This document shows, in pieces, positions 7,448-17,361 of a DNA stretch of 63,259 nt. Below the pieces are notes generated by a model that worked only from the letters and a program-made list of their open reading frames with translations, was not told where the DNA came from and searched no databases. The translations under genes were made by a program, and so were the position numbers. The stretch covers positions 1 through 63,259 of the IMG/VR virus record IMGVR_UViG_3300042112_000104, one strand, 5' to 3'. Each line of letters starts with the position of its first letter. Positions within the stretch are counted from its first letter, which is position 1. This stretch comes from a virus.

Positions 7448-10400
7448 CGCATAATCACGTCAGAGCCATCCCCGTAAACTATATTGTTGATTTGGGGGGT
7501 AGCCATTGCGTGTCCGTCAATGCTCTCTTGTTGGTTTTTCAGGTAAGCTATTGCGATAGTCCAATAGCGTTGCGCCTGTTCTGCAAAGTCTTTGTCTTCC
7601 AAGTCTACAGCGTGAAGCGCTGCAAGAATTGCCCGTTCATTCTCCAAAGGAATGAAGTCATACAAAGATTCAATCGTCGGATGCTTGATCCGATAAATAA
7701 CCCTTGCCCAAGCGCAAGGACTCCCAAGACGAATCCTTCTGTATTGAGGGTTAACATCAGCAGGATGATATTGACCGATAAGGGTCATGTCATTGCTTCG
7801 CCCGTAATCATAGGCATACAGCGAAACAAATCCGTCCGTTTTTGGTTTTTCAATTTGTTGAACCGATTTAACCAAAGTAGGAGGCTGAATCGAATCAATG
7901 ATGAACGTGCTGTCCGCTGTGTTTCCCGCTGTTTGGTATGAAATGCGGCCAACTGTTGAGGCAAGGTTCCGCGCCTGAGCCTCGGTTTGATACAGTTCAA
8001 ACTCGTCAGAATCCAACTTTCTGACGTAGTAATTCGCCCCCGCAACCAGAGGATTAGGAAGAGAATCCCCGTCTCTCGGACGAACCGTGATGGCTTGTCC
8101 TGTCGAGTAAAGCGATGCCGATTCCACAATTTTAGTGGAGGGAACCGCTGTTACCGTCCTATCCAAGTCGAGGCTAAGCTGCCCCGTGCCCGGAGTGGTG
8201 ATCGTTACCAAGTTGTTGTTGGAATACACCTTGATATCGTCACCAAAAATCTTGATCGTGTAATTTGTAGCGGCCTGAAGTGGCGCTGGAAGAGTTCCAG
8301 AAGTGGAAAATCTGACAATTTCGCCGTCTTGAAGAAATTGAACGCTGTTCGGATTGATCCTGTTTTCAAACGGAGACGGTGTAGCAGATACGCGCAGTGC
8401 ATAATATGCCTGACCAGTTCCAAATGCAGTTACGTTAATCAGACCTGTTGACCCGCCAGCATTTGCCGCTGGTTGAGAATTGTAAATACGCGCAGTTTCG
8501 TTGCCTGCATCAATGTTTAAGAAAAATTGAGTTGTGCCCTTGTCGATTGCTGGAGTTGTGCTCGGAAGATTGTAGTCAGAAGCAAAATAAATTCCCTGAC
8601 CAGTGGTTAATCCATCAAAGTCTCCAACCCATCGATTTGTAAATCCAACCGCGAATGCGCGGGAAATAAGCACATAAAACTGTCCCGTTCCAACGCTTGT
8701 AATATTTACGGGGCTATAATCGACGTTGGTAATTGTGAAGCTGGAGGAAGAAAACGGTTGCTCGGCGCGGTATGAAGCGCCCTGAGTAATCGGACTAGGA
8801 AATGTTCCCGTTGTGGTAAACGAAACAAAAACGCCAGTAGACGGTGTAAAGGTGATTGTCGGACTTCCAGTGTATCCAGTGCCTTTTGTTACCACGTTAA
8901 CCCTGACAAGCTGTCCATTGGAAACCGTAGCAGTAGCTGTAGCGCCAGTTCCGCCGCCGCCGCTAATTGTTACGGCGGGAGCTTGCGTATAGTTGGATCC
9001 GCCGTTTGTTACTTCAATATAGTCCAAAAATGATGTAGTGATTGAACAAGTTCCAGCCGCATTGCTTCCGCCGCCGCCAGTAAATGTGAGCCTAGGAGGA
9101 ATGACATACCCTTCGCCGGGGCTGTTAATGATCAAGCCATTGACTACATTCGACGTATTGTTGATGGTCGCAGATATGATGGCACCAGAGCCAACAGCCT
9201 GCAGCGTGATGCCTGTAATTCCGCCATTGATATCTAAGCCGTTGATAGTGGCTTTTGCGCCCTTGCCAGCTTTAGCAATGCTCAAATCGGTAATTGTGAC
9301 AGTAGCATTCGGCTGGTAACCGCTGCCGGGGCTAACAACGCCAATCGATGCAACGCGACCACCCGTTACTGTAATATTGAAAGTCGCCTGAGTGGTAAAA
9401 GTGCTGTCGATTTCAATGCCAACTTGGTTTTGGACGTATCCAGCACCTCCAGTGTCATCAACCGTTACTGTTGGGGCAGAGGTATAACCAGACCCCGGAG
9501 CGGTCACGTTGACGCCAGTAATAATTCCTGACGGAACCCCTTTTGCTTGCGCTCCAGATCCTGAAGGGTTCGGTAGAGAAACGCCTTCGGCCAGAATGTT
9601 ACTTTGCGTTCCAATGGCAACAGTTGCTGGAATCAGTTTTACAAGAGAATTCGTTCCACTTCCTGAAGTGATCAAATTAATCGGATTTGTGTCGTTCAGC
9701 GCGTCAGATGACGTTGGATGAATCGTGACGGTTGTCGAGTTGACGGCTCTGACGTAGTAATTCGTTCCAGCCACAAGAGGCTGAGGCAAAATTCCTCCGT
9801 TGGTAGTTGCCTGAACCTGATCTCCCGTTGTGAAACCATGCGGCACAGCAAATGTCATCTTGGTTTGTGGGGCGATTGGCTTTTGCAAATCCACGTTTAT
9901 GGCAGACGTAGATCCCGTTGTGTAAATCGGGTTCGTATTGTTTGTCGCATCTGCAATTGAATCGAAAATCTGCAAATTTGTCGGGGTGATCAGATTTGCA
10001 AAATATGTCACCTTAGATTTCAGGGGAGACGGCAAAATGTTGCCGGGGAAATTGATTGGATTAGCTGTATCAAGAGCGATTGCGGGAGTTGCCGACAACG
10101 AAAGTGCCGTGACCACGCGACTTGGTTTTTTGTCTAACAGCCTCAGTGAGGAAACCCCCACAATGCTCTGAAGGTTTATCGGGTAATTGCCAGCCTGAGC
10201 GTTCAGAGGATCTTCATACAGTTGAACCAGTGTTGGGCTGACAACGCCAACGTAATAAATTTGACCGTCTTTAAGGGGAGGAGGAACCACTCCGCCGATA
10301 GGCGAAATAATCACTGACTGACCAGAATCCAATGTGTGCGGAGTTGCCGTCTGGAACAATCCAAGCGGAGAAATTGCCGCATCTCTCGTTCTTACCGTCA

Positions 10401-10929
10401 CGTCAGGCGGCAGAATGGTTCCTAGGGGGAAATCTTCTGGGCTATAAATCGGGACGTATAATCCGTCAACCCCTTGCCCGTCAGGGGTCTGGCTTCTCAG
10501 TGTGGCGTTATATTGATCAGTTCCAAGGACGCGCAGTTGTTTGCCTGCATCATTTGACACTTCGGCAATTGCGATAAGCTGCGATGGCTGGATGATGTCC
10601 ATCATCGTTGCCACAAAGCCACGATCATCCCATGCCCAAGGAACGGAGCTATACATCCCGCCCTTATTTACGTGATATTGGAAAAGCCTGTTTCGGAAAT
10701 ACAGCGGACTGCCATCAGTATTAACGGCAAGAGGAGTTTCAATGCCCCTTGGAAGCGTCACCGTGCATCGATCCCATCCAGTGCAGATATCGACCTCAGC
10801 CGTTGAATGCGTCCAGTGACCAGACTCCATTAGGGTCTGGATCGACTGAGTCAGTTTCCGAAAAACCTTGGTTTTGTCAGTAGTCCCAAGGATTTCTGCT
10901 GCCTCGTCAAAGATTTGCGAGACAAACAT
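7444..10929 (-). CDS. Tail-tube-A-like adaptor with long beta-repeat insert
   Basis: An 1161-residue protein. The first 170 or so residues (MFVSQIFDEAAEILG) and the last 130 (YRRIRLGSPCAWARVIYRI to the helical end) look like the two halves of a head-tail or tail-tube adaptor. Between them lie about 850 residues of beta-repeats. One repeat type has a signature like PLVAGTNYYVRAV in at least four copies. The second contains GSGYTSAPTVTV-like units in at least four copies. This adaptor-with-insert organisation would put a fibre-like decoration at the neck. It overlaps the nozzle-like gene by 4 bases. Fold assignment is inferential; the repeats are seen directly. Confidence 0.65.
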   Translation of the reverse strand: MFVSQIFDEAAEILGTTDKTKVFRKLTQSIQTLMESGHWTHSTAEVDICTGWDRCTVTLPRGIETPLAVNTDGSPLYFRNRLFQYHVNKGGMYSSVPWAWDDRGFVATMMDIIQPSQLIAIAEVSNDAGKQLRVLGTDQYNATLRSQTPDGQGVDGLYVPIYSPEDFPLGTILPPDVTVRTRDAAISPLGLFQTATPHTLDSGQSVIISPIGGVVPPPLKDGQIYYVGVVSPTLVQLYEDPLNAQAGNYPINLQSIVGVSSLRLLDKKPSRVVTALSLSATPAIALDTANPINFPGNILPSPLKSKVTYFANLITPTNLQIFDSIADATNNTNPIYTTGSTSAINVDLQKPIAPQTKMTFAVPHGFTTGDQVQATTNGGILPQPLVAGTNYYVRAVNSTTVTIHPTSSDALNDTNPINLITSGSGTNSLVKLIPATVAIGTQSNILAEGVSLPNPSGSGAQAKGVPSGIITGVNVTAPGSGYTSAPTVTVDDTGGAGYVQNQVGIEIDSTFTTQATFNITVTGGRVASIGVVSPGSGYQPNATVTITDLSIAKAGKGAKATINGLDINGGITGITLQAVGSGAIISATINNTSNVVNGLIINSPGEGYVIPPRLTFTGGGGSNAAGTCSITTSFLDYIEVTNGGSNYTQAPAVTISGGGGTGATATATVSNGQLVRVNVVTKGTGYTGSPTITFTPSTGVFVSFTTTGTFPSPITQGASYRAEQPFSSSSFTITNVDYSPVNITSVGTGQFYVLISRAFAVGFTNRWVGDFDGLTTGQGIYFASDYNLPSTTPAIDKGTTQFFLNIDAGNETARIYNSQPAANAGGSTGLINVTAFGTGQAYYALRVSATPSPFENRINPNSVQFLQDGEIVRFSTSGTLPAPLQAATNYTIKIFGDDIKVYSNNNLVTITTPGTGQLSLDLDRTVTAVPSTKIVESASLYSTGQAITVRPRDGDSLPNPLVAGANYYVRKLDSDEFELYQTEAQARNLASTVGRISYQTAGNTADSTFIIDSIQPPTLVKSVQQIEKPKTDGFVSLYAYDYGRSNDMTLIGQYHPADVNPQYRRIRLGSPCAWARVIYRIKHPTIESLYDFIPLENERAILAALHAVDLEDKDFAEQAQRYWTIAIAYLKNQQESIDGHAMATPQINNIVYGDGSDVIMR

Positions 10930-10934
10930 GGCGG

Positions 10935-11252
10935 CTACATCGCTCCACGTTGATTTAGCTCAGCGGCAAACGCTTCCAGATCGGCATCGGAAGGTGCTCC
11001 TGCAGGCATTGGGGGCGCTCCAGCAGCCATTTCTGGTGCCATTGCGCCTGCTCCGCCAGAAGCGGCTTCAACCTCTAGAGCGAGAGCGTCTAGGGCTGTT
11101 GCAAGCTGAACAACGATGTTGTGGATCTCCATGAAAGCGTTTTTCGGGACGCTCACCATGACGGTTCCAGCGTCAGCGGAAGCGGCAGGCATAGGTGCTC
11201 CTTCTGGCATTGGCGGCATGGGAGCCATATTCGGGGTATTTGGTTTAGCCAT
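10935..11252 (-). CDS. Small Ala/Met/Pro-rich virion protein
   Basis: A 105-residue protein from ATG 11252, one base past the stop of the upstream acidic gene. A longer frame reaching 11339 lies inside that gene and is rejected. The N-terminus is Pro/Met-rich, the centre (about 40-70) has a helix VSVPKNAFMEIHNIVVQL, and the rest is Ala/Pro-rich. Location between the acidic protein and the tail-tube-like gene suggests a minor virion or assembly protein. No family recognised. Confidence 0.6.
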   Translation of the reverse strand: MAKPNTPNMAPMPPMPEGAPMPAASADAGTVMVSVPKNAFMEIHNIVVQLATALDALALEVEAASGGAGAMAPEMAAGAPPMPAGAPSDADLEAFAAELNQRGAM

Positions 11253-11253
11253 A

Positions 11254-11670
11254 TTAATCTTCTTCCTCTTCTTCAGACTCTTCGTCTTCAGTTTCGTTTT
11301 CTGCTTCGGCAAGGCCGCTTTCAATCGCGTCCTCGTCATCCATTTCTTCTTCAGTTTCTTCTGAAAGATCTTCTTCAGGCTTAATGCCGCAAATACAAAG
11401 TTCGACGGAATAGCGCTTCTCTGTTCCGTTATCGGTTTTCACAGATTCAGTTTTTTCCATGACCTTCTTGTAGCGGATCATAGCGGTTCCCTCAGAAGGC
11501 ATATCTTTCAAGCCTTTCGCGTTCTCAAAATAAAGAGACGGGTAGTAAACTTTGCTTTCGCTGGATTCATTTGACCATGAAGCCAATGCCCGATCCATCT
11601 TCTTTGGGAGATCTTCTCCAAGGCTTACAAAGCCTTCGGGAAGGGGTATTTCTGATTTTTCGTATGGCAT
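11254..11670 (-). CDS. Acidic-tail phage protein
   Basis: A 138-residue protein. Residues 1-95 look folded (PLPEGFVSLGEDLPKKMD, then beta strands ending VELCICGIKP). The last 40 residues are almost all Glu/Asp, ending in an EEEEED run. Such tails occur in assembly chaperones and DNA-mimic proteins, but neither role can be shown. It sits between a secreted-type structural protein and a small Ala-rich gene in the tail block. Confidence 0.65.
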   Translation of the reverse strand: MPYEKSEIPLPEGFVSLGEDLPKKMDRALASWSNESSESKVYYPSLYFENAKGLKDMPSEGTAMIRYKKVMEKTESVKTDNGTEKRYSVELCICGIKPEEDLSEETEEEMDDEDAIESGLAEAENETEDEESEEEEED

Positions 11671-11674
11671 AATT

Positions 11675-12520
11675 TTAGTTTGCTTTGACGTGCTGCCAAT
11701 ATGCTCTCCAAATTGTTAATCCTGAGTTGCCAGCATTTGTATTTGGCTGGAAATATCCAGCGTCCCACGCTTGAAATGCGCCAACAGCAGACGATGTTGG
11801 CCCACCTGTAAGCGTAGCGTTTGTATTGTTTGTTGGCTGGTTCCAATTTTGTGAGTGCCAAAGTTCTATTACGCCATTAGTTCCTTTGTGCTTGATTAAA
11901 ATGTTGAATTTTTGAAAAACATCTCCAATAACAACCCATTCGCCGTTAGTCGCGCTTGTGCCATTGTGAGCAATCAACCTAGCTCGGTTTGTTATAATGG
12001 CTGGGCCGCCAAAACTTTGAATTTCTAAACCAACGGCTTTGTTTGTTGGATATTCAGCAATATTTGAAGATGCGCCAAAAGTATATCCTCCTATAACGGT
12101 TCTCCAGACAGATCCAGTATTGGTCAGCCTAACTATTCCGTCCAAGTTCATATAGAAATGCATTTCGTCCGTCCAATCGGTTCCCGTCCCTGCGGTTCCC
12201 ATAGCATTTACCGCTTCCACCATGCGAACTAATCCTCTTGCATTTGTAGTCGTTCCATCTATTCCAAAACTAATCACGCTATTTGTTCCAGCGGCCACCG
12301 TGTTTACTCCCTGAACAAAATTTTCCAATGTTCCCGCTCCTACGGGAAACACAAAACTAATTTCAGCGCCAGCTTCGTTGGTTGCTATATTGTTGGCTGC
12401 AATAAAATTAGTTGGTCGCTGGACAACTCCGTTAGAGTTAACCATGACTCCCGTCAGCCCCTGAGCAAATGCAGAGACTGACGTGATCAATAGTGCAATA
12501 AGTGAATTTTTAAGGATCAT
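11675..12520 (-). CDS. Structural-block protein with a signal peptide
   Basis: A 281-residue protein with a clear Sec-type signal peptide: short positive start (MILKN), hydrophobic core (SLIALLITSVS) and an AFAQ cleavage-like site near residue 20. The mature part is Asn/Thr/Gly-rich and beta-like, with jelly-roll-like strands. Its start overlaps the end of the long fibre gene by 11 bases. A signal peptide is unusual for a virion component and implies export to the periplasm or cell surface, perhaps for superinfection exclusion or as a surface-bound fibre partner. No family recognised. Confidence 0.7.
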   Translation of the reverse strand: MILKNSLIALLITSVSAFAQGLTGVMVNSNGVVQRPTNFIAANNIATNEAGAEISFVFPVGAGTLENFVQGVNTVAAGTNSVISFGIDGTTTNARGLVRMVEAVNAMGTAGTGTDWTDEMHFYMNLDGIVRLTNTGSVWRTVIGGYTFGASSNIAEYPTNKAVGLEIQSFGGPAIITNRARLIAHNGTSATNGEWVVIGDVFQKFNILIKHKGTNGVIELWHSQNWNQPTNNTNATLTGGPTSSAVGAFQAWDAGYFQPNTNAGNSGLTIWRAYWQHVKAN

Positions 12521-15500
12521 ATGCTGCTAGTGGTTTCCATGATCCGCTGGCGCGAACATAGATTGTGGTTGAGTGATCGCCGTCAGACCTGATGAATATT
12601 GATCCTGTCGGAGCAGCGGTAGAAGGAACGCCAGTTCCATGAAGAATTTGACCGGCGCCAAGCTGAATAGATCCACGGGTAAGCGCCATAGCAATGTCCT
12701 TTGTCAGCGTAAGTTCCGAAAAGCTAGAAATGGTATTAAACTCATTGTCGAACGCTTCACCAGCAGTTCCGGGTGTGGTTATGGTAATTCCTGAAATAGT
12801 AAACGTGTTTTGCGTTGCGTTAGATACAGTCCTCACTCCATCAATTGTCGGAGTGCTGTTACTGTCGCTTACGTAAATCAAGCATCCGTTATAGAAGCCA
12901 TGATTAGCGCTAGTAACTAGCGCGTCTCCACCAGATGCTGCAATAGCCGTTATCTTCTGTGACGGCTTCGCGGGACAAAGTGGCAACGCTCCTCTGTCGC
13001 TAGACGAATAAATTTCGCTCAGCATAAAGCGACCAAGCCAATCTTTCCAGTGATTAAAATTCTGGACGTAAAGATCAAGAAACGCTCTTCCGCCGCCCCT
13101 CATAAATCGTATTTTGCTAATAGGAAGAGAATTGTCACCCGCTGAATATGGTGCAAGCGGATTTGATCGAACATTGATTGAGTTATTATCTTGCGCCGAC
13201 ATACTTATGTCGAATTCAAGTCCCAACACGTTGACCTTGCCCTGACAAATTTGATTAATCAGGCTTCGATTTTCCCAGCCGTAAATGAACCGATACCATC
13301 CATTTGCCATCGGCATGAAATCAACAATATGATGCCGCAGACGAACATCTGAACCGCTCGTAAAGCCGTTTCTGTATGGGGTTCCCCTGTTCGGGCCATC
13401 AAAAACGAGACAGTTTCCTTCTTGCCCAGCAATCAAATAGTCAAAATTGTTAATCCAGTTATCTTTAACGCTCATGTGATAATAACTGAGCGTTGGGGAA
13501 ACGGGGTTATACAGAATAATTGCCGACTTTGTCGGATGCTTGTCAATTACAGCATACGTTCCTGAGAACGTAATTGAGCGAAACGGATATTTGAATGTGT
13601 TTGGCGTAACATCCGTTGCAAAAAACGATCCATAAACCTCTCCGCCCGTGTTTGAATCACTTATCCATATGTTTTGCCCCTCGGTAACCCCGTGATTGTT
13701 GCAAGTAATCACAACGGCAGCAGGGCCGCTATTCAAATTGCCTTGAACCAAAGATGTCGCGAATTTGCGTTGTGACAGGTTTCTTGCTACAATATCAAAT
13801 TTGTTATTTGTAATGGTGGCATTATCTACGCCAACAAATATACAAGTGCCTACGTGCAACTGCGTTTCATATTGGAAGGTATTGTTGGAAACTATACTTC
13901 CTTCTTGTCTTAGAAATATTCCATTTGTTCCATCCCATGGGTTTTGGCCGGGGTTGTTGTATTTGTTCAGATTTAGATATGTAGTGAACACATTTCCAGT
14001 AACAACCGTGCTGCCCTTCATTCCAGCACTTCCTTCGTCCTGCAAGTCCATCAACCAAGATGAGTTTAGAACAATATTGTCATTGAATGTCCCGCGAACG
14101 CGCTTATTTCTAAATGTTGGAGCGTCATTGTGATATGGATACGGAGGGTTTGCGCCAGCCGCCCTAACTACTGGTTCGCTCGCAAAAGTGCATCCAGTAA
14201 CGGTGCAAGTATTTTCTTTGCACGTCCAACGCGAGTCTACCAAATTGATTGGGATAAGAACAAAGGTTTGGTTGATGACATCTCCAGCGTTTAGGGGCTG
14301 ATACGCTTTTTCATATGATTGCCCAACCCACCACTGCGACTCATCAAGCCTTTTAAGAAGCAAAGTTGTGCCATTAGTGCCTACTTGGGCTGCTGTTAAA
14401 TTTTGCTGTGCTTCATAGACTCCCGCGAATTCGGAATTAGGCCAAGTATACCTTTGAATCCAAACAACATCTCCTGCTTTGATATCATTCAAATTTGGAG
14501 GGCCAAACGCTTGTCCGTTAAGCGTTATGGTCACGTTTTGTCCGATAGCAGGCTGAACATAGCCGGGTGTTCCGTCACACCTACACATCATTGCTTCTCC
14601 ACCAAGCTCAGAAATTAAAACTTCAATAGCATAATTCTTGAATGTGCAGCCGTCGAATGTTGTGTTGATAGCGCACACATAGTTAAATCCATCTTTGGGG
14701 CCGTTTACATCGTTCGGAATAATTCCATCTCGGCATCCCTCTCCATAACAGTTGATAAACTTTGCCTGACGAACCCATTGACTCAGGTTGACGGTTTGTC
14801 CTGATGCTTCTGGATATCCTGTAAGTGCTGGATCAGTTGATCCGTAAAGAATGCACGATGCGTGTGGATATAAAAATTCACAGTTTGTCCATTCCGCAAT
14901 TTCAATCTTTCCGTATGTATCCCGTTGATAGCCGGGGCCGGGGAAAATATTTCTGATGTATCCAAAATATTGACAATTTACAAATTGGCAGTTCCTGAAA
15001 GCTACAAGCTCAATCCTGTCGGAACTAACTGGATACATATTAAAAGCCCAAGCGGTATACCAATTGCTTCTCCTTTGATCGTCCCATTCAATGCGGAGAT
15101 CTTCTAAAATCAAACGATTAAGGCGCGAGTTAACATGAATCATCCCGCCGCAATTCGGGCTGTTTGTATTCGTCCCAAATATAGTTGCCCCATTTCCGCG
15201 AATAGTAAGTTTTGTGTCTACCGTTCCATTTCTTATTTCAAGACAGTTCGACCCCTGCGCTGAGCCGGGGTATTTGGCCGTAGAAGCCTTGAATTGATCA
15301 ACCCAATAAGTTTTAGGCTCAAACTCAACAACGGAAATGCCTTTTGTCACTGCATAGTCCAAAGCAGCCTGAAGGGCGGCACTGTCTTCATATCCCCAAT
15401 AAACTCGCTTGTTGCTCACGTTGGCTTGAGAAGTAACATTAAGCCTGACTTGCGTTGTTGAAACAACTTGAACAATCGTTCCGCGCAAGTTTTGGCGTTC

Positions 15501-16610
15501 TGGAATATACGTGTTTGCATTTCCTGCTCCGCGAACTTCCATGATCAATCCAAGATCGGCTGCAGTGAAGTTTGCTCCAGCAACGGTTACCAAATCACTT
15601 CCGCTGCTCATTGCAGCAGTATTTGCCTGTTTAAAACTTCCTTTAGCTCCGAAATCTTCAACTTTGATACTATCCGCAAATCGGTCTTCCAAATATCTCG
15701 GAGTGGTAGTTCCCTGCGTTGTAATTGGGCCAATCGACAAAGATGGCAAACTTTGCCACACAGCAGGCGCTCCATTTGGGGGCGCTGTTAAGACCTGTTG
15801 AATTGGGCCACCCGGTAGCGGCGGCAATTCTTTAGGAATAGTGCCCCAAATAGGAGGAGCATTTAGTCCAGCAGACGTGAGATACTTGGTGCCCGGCAGC
15901 GGATCTGCTGGCAACTGCGTGAACGCCTGCCAGAGCACCGTTCCGTTTAGTGATGTAAGTTGATACAGACCAGACGGAGGAATTGCTGGAACGGTTAGCT
16001 TTGTTGCCAATTGTGCAAGCAAGTATGCCAGCCAAGCGCCGACAGTTTGTGTCTGACTGCTGCCCGTGGGAGTTGCGTCACTCTGGGTAACGTCCTGAAT
16101 TACTCCGGGGGGTTGATATCCTAAATTAACAATTGTGATAGCCGCTCCATTTGCTGGAGGAGTTGTAAATACGATGTTAACTGGAACTGTATTGGAAATA
16201 GTATAAGCCGTGGGAGGCTGCACAACCCCATTGAGGTAGACCAAGTAGCTCGACCTAAGAGTGTTTGTGCTTGGAGGAAGTGAAAACGTATTAAGGGCAC
16301 CCGTTCCTGCGTATGACCAATACTGAAACGGAGAATACTGACCGACAGTATTCTGGAAAATCCGCATCAGATAGCACAGGAGTCCTTCTCCTTGTTCTCG
16401 CGGAATAGTAGGAACCTCGGCGGGGCTTTGTGTCGGGTCGCACGGAATATCCCAAACAACGCGACCACCAGAAACCGTTTTAGTAATCTCTCCGTAGAGA
16501 GCGTTGACAAGATTGTCGATTAGGGAAGGAACACTTTCATGCTGAACCGTTGGATAAGGCGTGTCAGGGCAGCATGAAGATTTGTAAATGTTGTTGTCGT
16601 TGCAAGACAT
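12510..16610 (-). CDS. Long tail fibre/spike with pectate-lyase-like beta-helix
   Basis: A 1366-residue protein. The N-terminal 300 residues contain short beta modules (for example YLVYLNGVVQPPTAYTI). At about 310-330 comes VEDFGAKG, the typical entry to a pectate-lyase-3-like right-handed beta-helix, followed by long stretches of repeated short strands (about 390-1000). Two duplicated SDSN modules (CNNHGVTEGQNIWISDSN and ANHGFYNGCLIYVSDSN) lie in the C-terminal third. Such spikes bind, and often cut, surface polysaccharide. Catalytic residues cannot be assigned. It follows the lysis genes and precedes the secreted-type protein. Confidence 0.85.
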   Translation of the reverse strand: MSCNDNNIYKSSCCPDTPYPTVQHESVPSLIDNLVNALYGEITKTVSGGRVVWDIPCDPTQSPAEVPTIPREQGEGLLCYLMRIFQNTVGQYSPFQYWSYAGTGALNTFSLPPSTNTLRSSYLVYLNGVVQPPTAYTISNTVPVNIVFTTPPANGAAITIVNLGYQPPGVIQDVTQSDATPTGSSQTQTVGAWLAYLLAQLATKLTVPAIPPSGLYQLTSLNGTVLWQAFTQLPADPLPGTKYLTSAGLNAPPIWGTIPKELPPLPGGPIQQVLTAPPNGAPAVWQSLPSLSIGPITTQGTTTPRYLEDRFADSIKVEDFGAKGSFKQANTAAMSSGSDLVTVAGANFTAADLGLIMEVRGAGNANTYIPERQNLRGTIVQVVSTTQVRLNVTSQANVSNKRVYWGYEDSAALQAALDYAVTKGISVVEFEPKTYWVDQFKASTAKYPGSAQGSNCLEIRNGTVDTKLTIRGNGATIFGTNTNSPNCGGMIHVNSRLNRLILEDLRIEWDDQRRSNWYTAWAFNMYPVSSDRIELVAFRNCQFVNCQYFGYIRNIFPGPGYQRDTYGKIEIAEWTNCEFLYPHASCILYGSTDPALTGYPEASGQTVNLSQWVRQAKFINCYGEGCRDGIIPNDVNGPKDGFNYVCAINTTFDGCTFKNYAIEVLISELGGEAMMCRCDGTPGYVQPAIGQNVTITLNGQAFGPPNLNDIKAGDVVWIQRYTWPNSEFAGVYEAQQNLTAAQVGTNGTTLLLKRLDESQWWVGQSYEKAYQPLNAGDVINQTFVLIPINLVDSRWTCKENTCTVTGCTFASEPVVRAAGANPPYPYHNDAPTFRNKRVRGTFNDNIVLNSSWLMDLQDEGSAGMKGSTVVTGNVFTTYLNLNKYNNPGQNPWDGTNGIFLRQEGSIVSNNTFQYETQLHVGTCIFVGVDNATITNNKFDIVARNLSQRKFATSLVQGNLNSGPAAVVITCNNHGVTEGQNIWISDSNTGGEVYGSFFATDVTPNTFKYPFRSITFSGTYAVIDKHPTKSAIILYNPVSPTLSYYHMSVKDNWINNFDYLIAGQEGNCLVFDGPNRGTPYRNGFTSGSDVRLRHHIVDFMPMANGWYRFIYGWENRSLINQICQGKVNVLGLEFDISMSAQDNNSINVRSNPLAPYSAGDNSLPISKIRFMRGGGRAFLDLYVQNFNHWKDWLGRFMLSEIYSSSDRGALPLCPAKPSQKITAIAASGGDALVTSANHGFYNGCLIYVSDSNSTPTIDGVRTVSNATQNTFTISGITITTPGTAGEAFDNEFNTISSFSELTLTKDIAMALTRGSIQLGAGQILHGTGVPSTAAPTGSIFIRSDGDHSTTIYVRASGSWKPLAAYDP

Positions 16611-16624
16611 ATGATTGATCCTCG

Positions 16625-17185
16625 TTAGGCGTTTTCTACAAGCAAGTATGGAATGGTTTTCTGTCCGTAGCGATCCATTTCTCCGTAGACCAGATTAATA
16701 AATGCAGCCCATTGGGACGGGTAGATCGTTTGGCACCCGGCAGATGACGTGGAGTTATAAGACCCCTTATGGATGTTAATCGCGATCCCAACGCCATCGT
16801 AGTAGCTATCCGTCTTGGCGTTGTATCGCTTCACTGGCAAAGTTTCGCCCTGCGTAGCAGGGCGCAGGGCAGGATATCCAGCACCTCTGGATATTCCGTG
16901 CCTGCCCTTTTTATAACGGTGAACTCCCGCCTTCAGCGTAGCAATGGCGGGTTTCAGCCGTGATGGGTCGGTATTGGCATTGAATGATGCATACGCCTGA
17001 GGCGACAGGATAAAAATCCCGTCATCATAAATACCAATATCGTTGCGATTTCTCTTCCCCATCGAATTTTTGTAATACCCCCTGATCCCCACTAGGGCGA
17101 CCTGATCGATCACGCCAGCCTTCTTCAGAAGCCTTTCGGTTTCTTTGCGGCTTTGCAGCGGTTTGGATGGGGGCACAATCTTCAT
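16625..17185 (-). CDS. Endolysin candidate, L,D-transpeptidase/peptidase-like
   Basis: A 186-residue protein. The C-terminal part has INIHKG (residues 136-141) and then SSAGCQTI (147-154), a His...Ser-x-Gly-Cys arrangement like the YkuD/L,D-transpeptidase active site and related phage peptidoglycan peptidases. His139 and Cys151 are the likely catalytic pair. There is no signal peptide, so release would need the holin encoded just upstream. Its start overlaps the holin stop (ATGA). I read it as the cell-wall hydrolase of the lysis cassette; the exact bond cleaved is not known. Confidence 0.75.
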   Translation of the reverse strand: MKIVPPSKPLQSRKETERLLKKAGVIDQVALVGIRGYYKNSMGKRNRNDIGIYDDGIFILSPQAYASFNANTDPSRLKPAIATLKAGVHRYKKGRHGISRGAGYPALRPATQGETLPVKRYNAKTDSYYDGVGIAINIHKGSYNSTSSAGCQTIYPSQWAAFINLVYGEMDRYGQKTIPYLLVENA

Positions 17186-17361
17186 TTATTGCCCTTGCGA
17201 ATCACATTGATCAAGCCGACGAGAGCGAGGCCAGCGGCAATGATTTGGTTCTGCAATTCAGGCTCAAGGCGCAAGCCGGCAGCCGTAGTGAGAAGGATAA
17301 TTCCTCTCCACGTAGAATTTTCGGTCAAACGCTCCAGAACAGTGCTGAGTAGGTTTTTCAT
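17182..17361 (-). CDS. Small holin
   Basis: A 59-residue protein, too short for common ORF cut-offs. It starts at ATG 17361 and stops at 17182-17184. It has an amphipathic N-terminus (MKNLLSTVLERLTENSTW), a hydrophobic segment at about 19-30 (RGIILLTTAAGL) and a second at about 39-53 (QIIAAGLALVGLINV), with a basic end (RKGNK). Two membrane segments with a basic tail, directly before a lysin gene, fit a holin. Both ends overlap neighbouring genes by ATGA, which strongly supports translation. Confidence 0.8.
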   Translation of the reverse strand: MKNLLSTVLERLTENSTWRGIILLTTAAGLRLEPELQNQIIAAGLALVGLINVIRKGNK

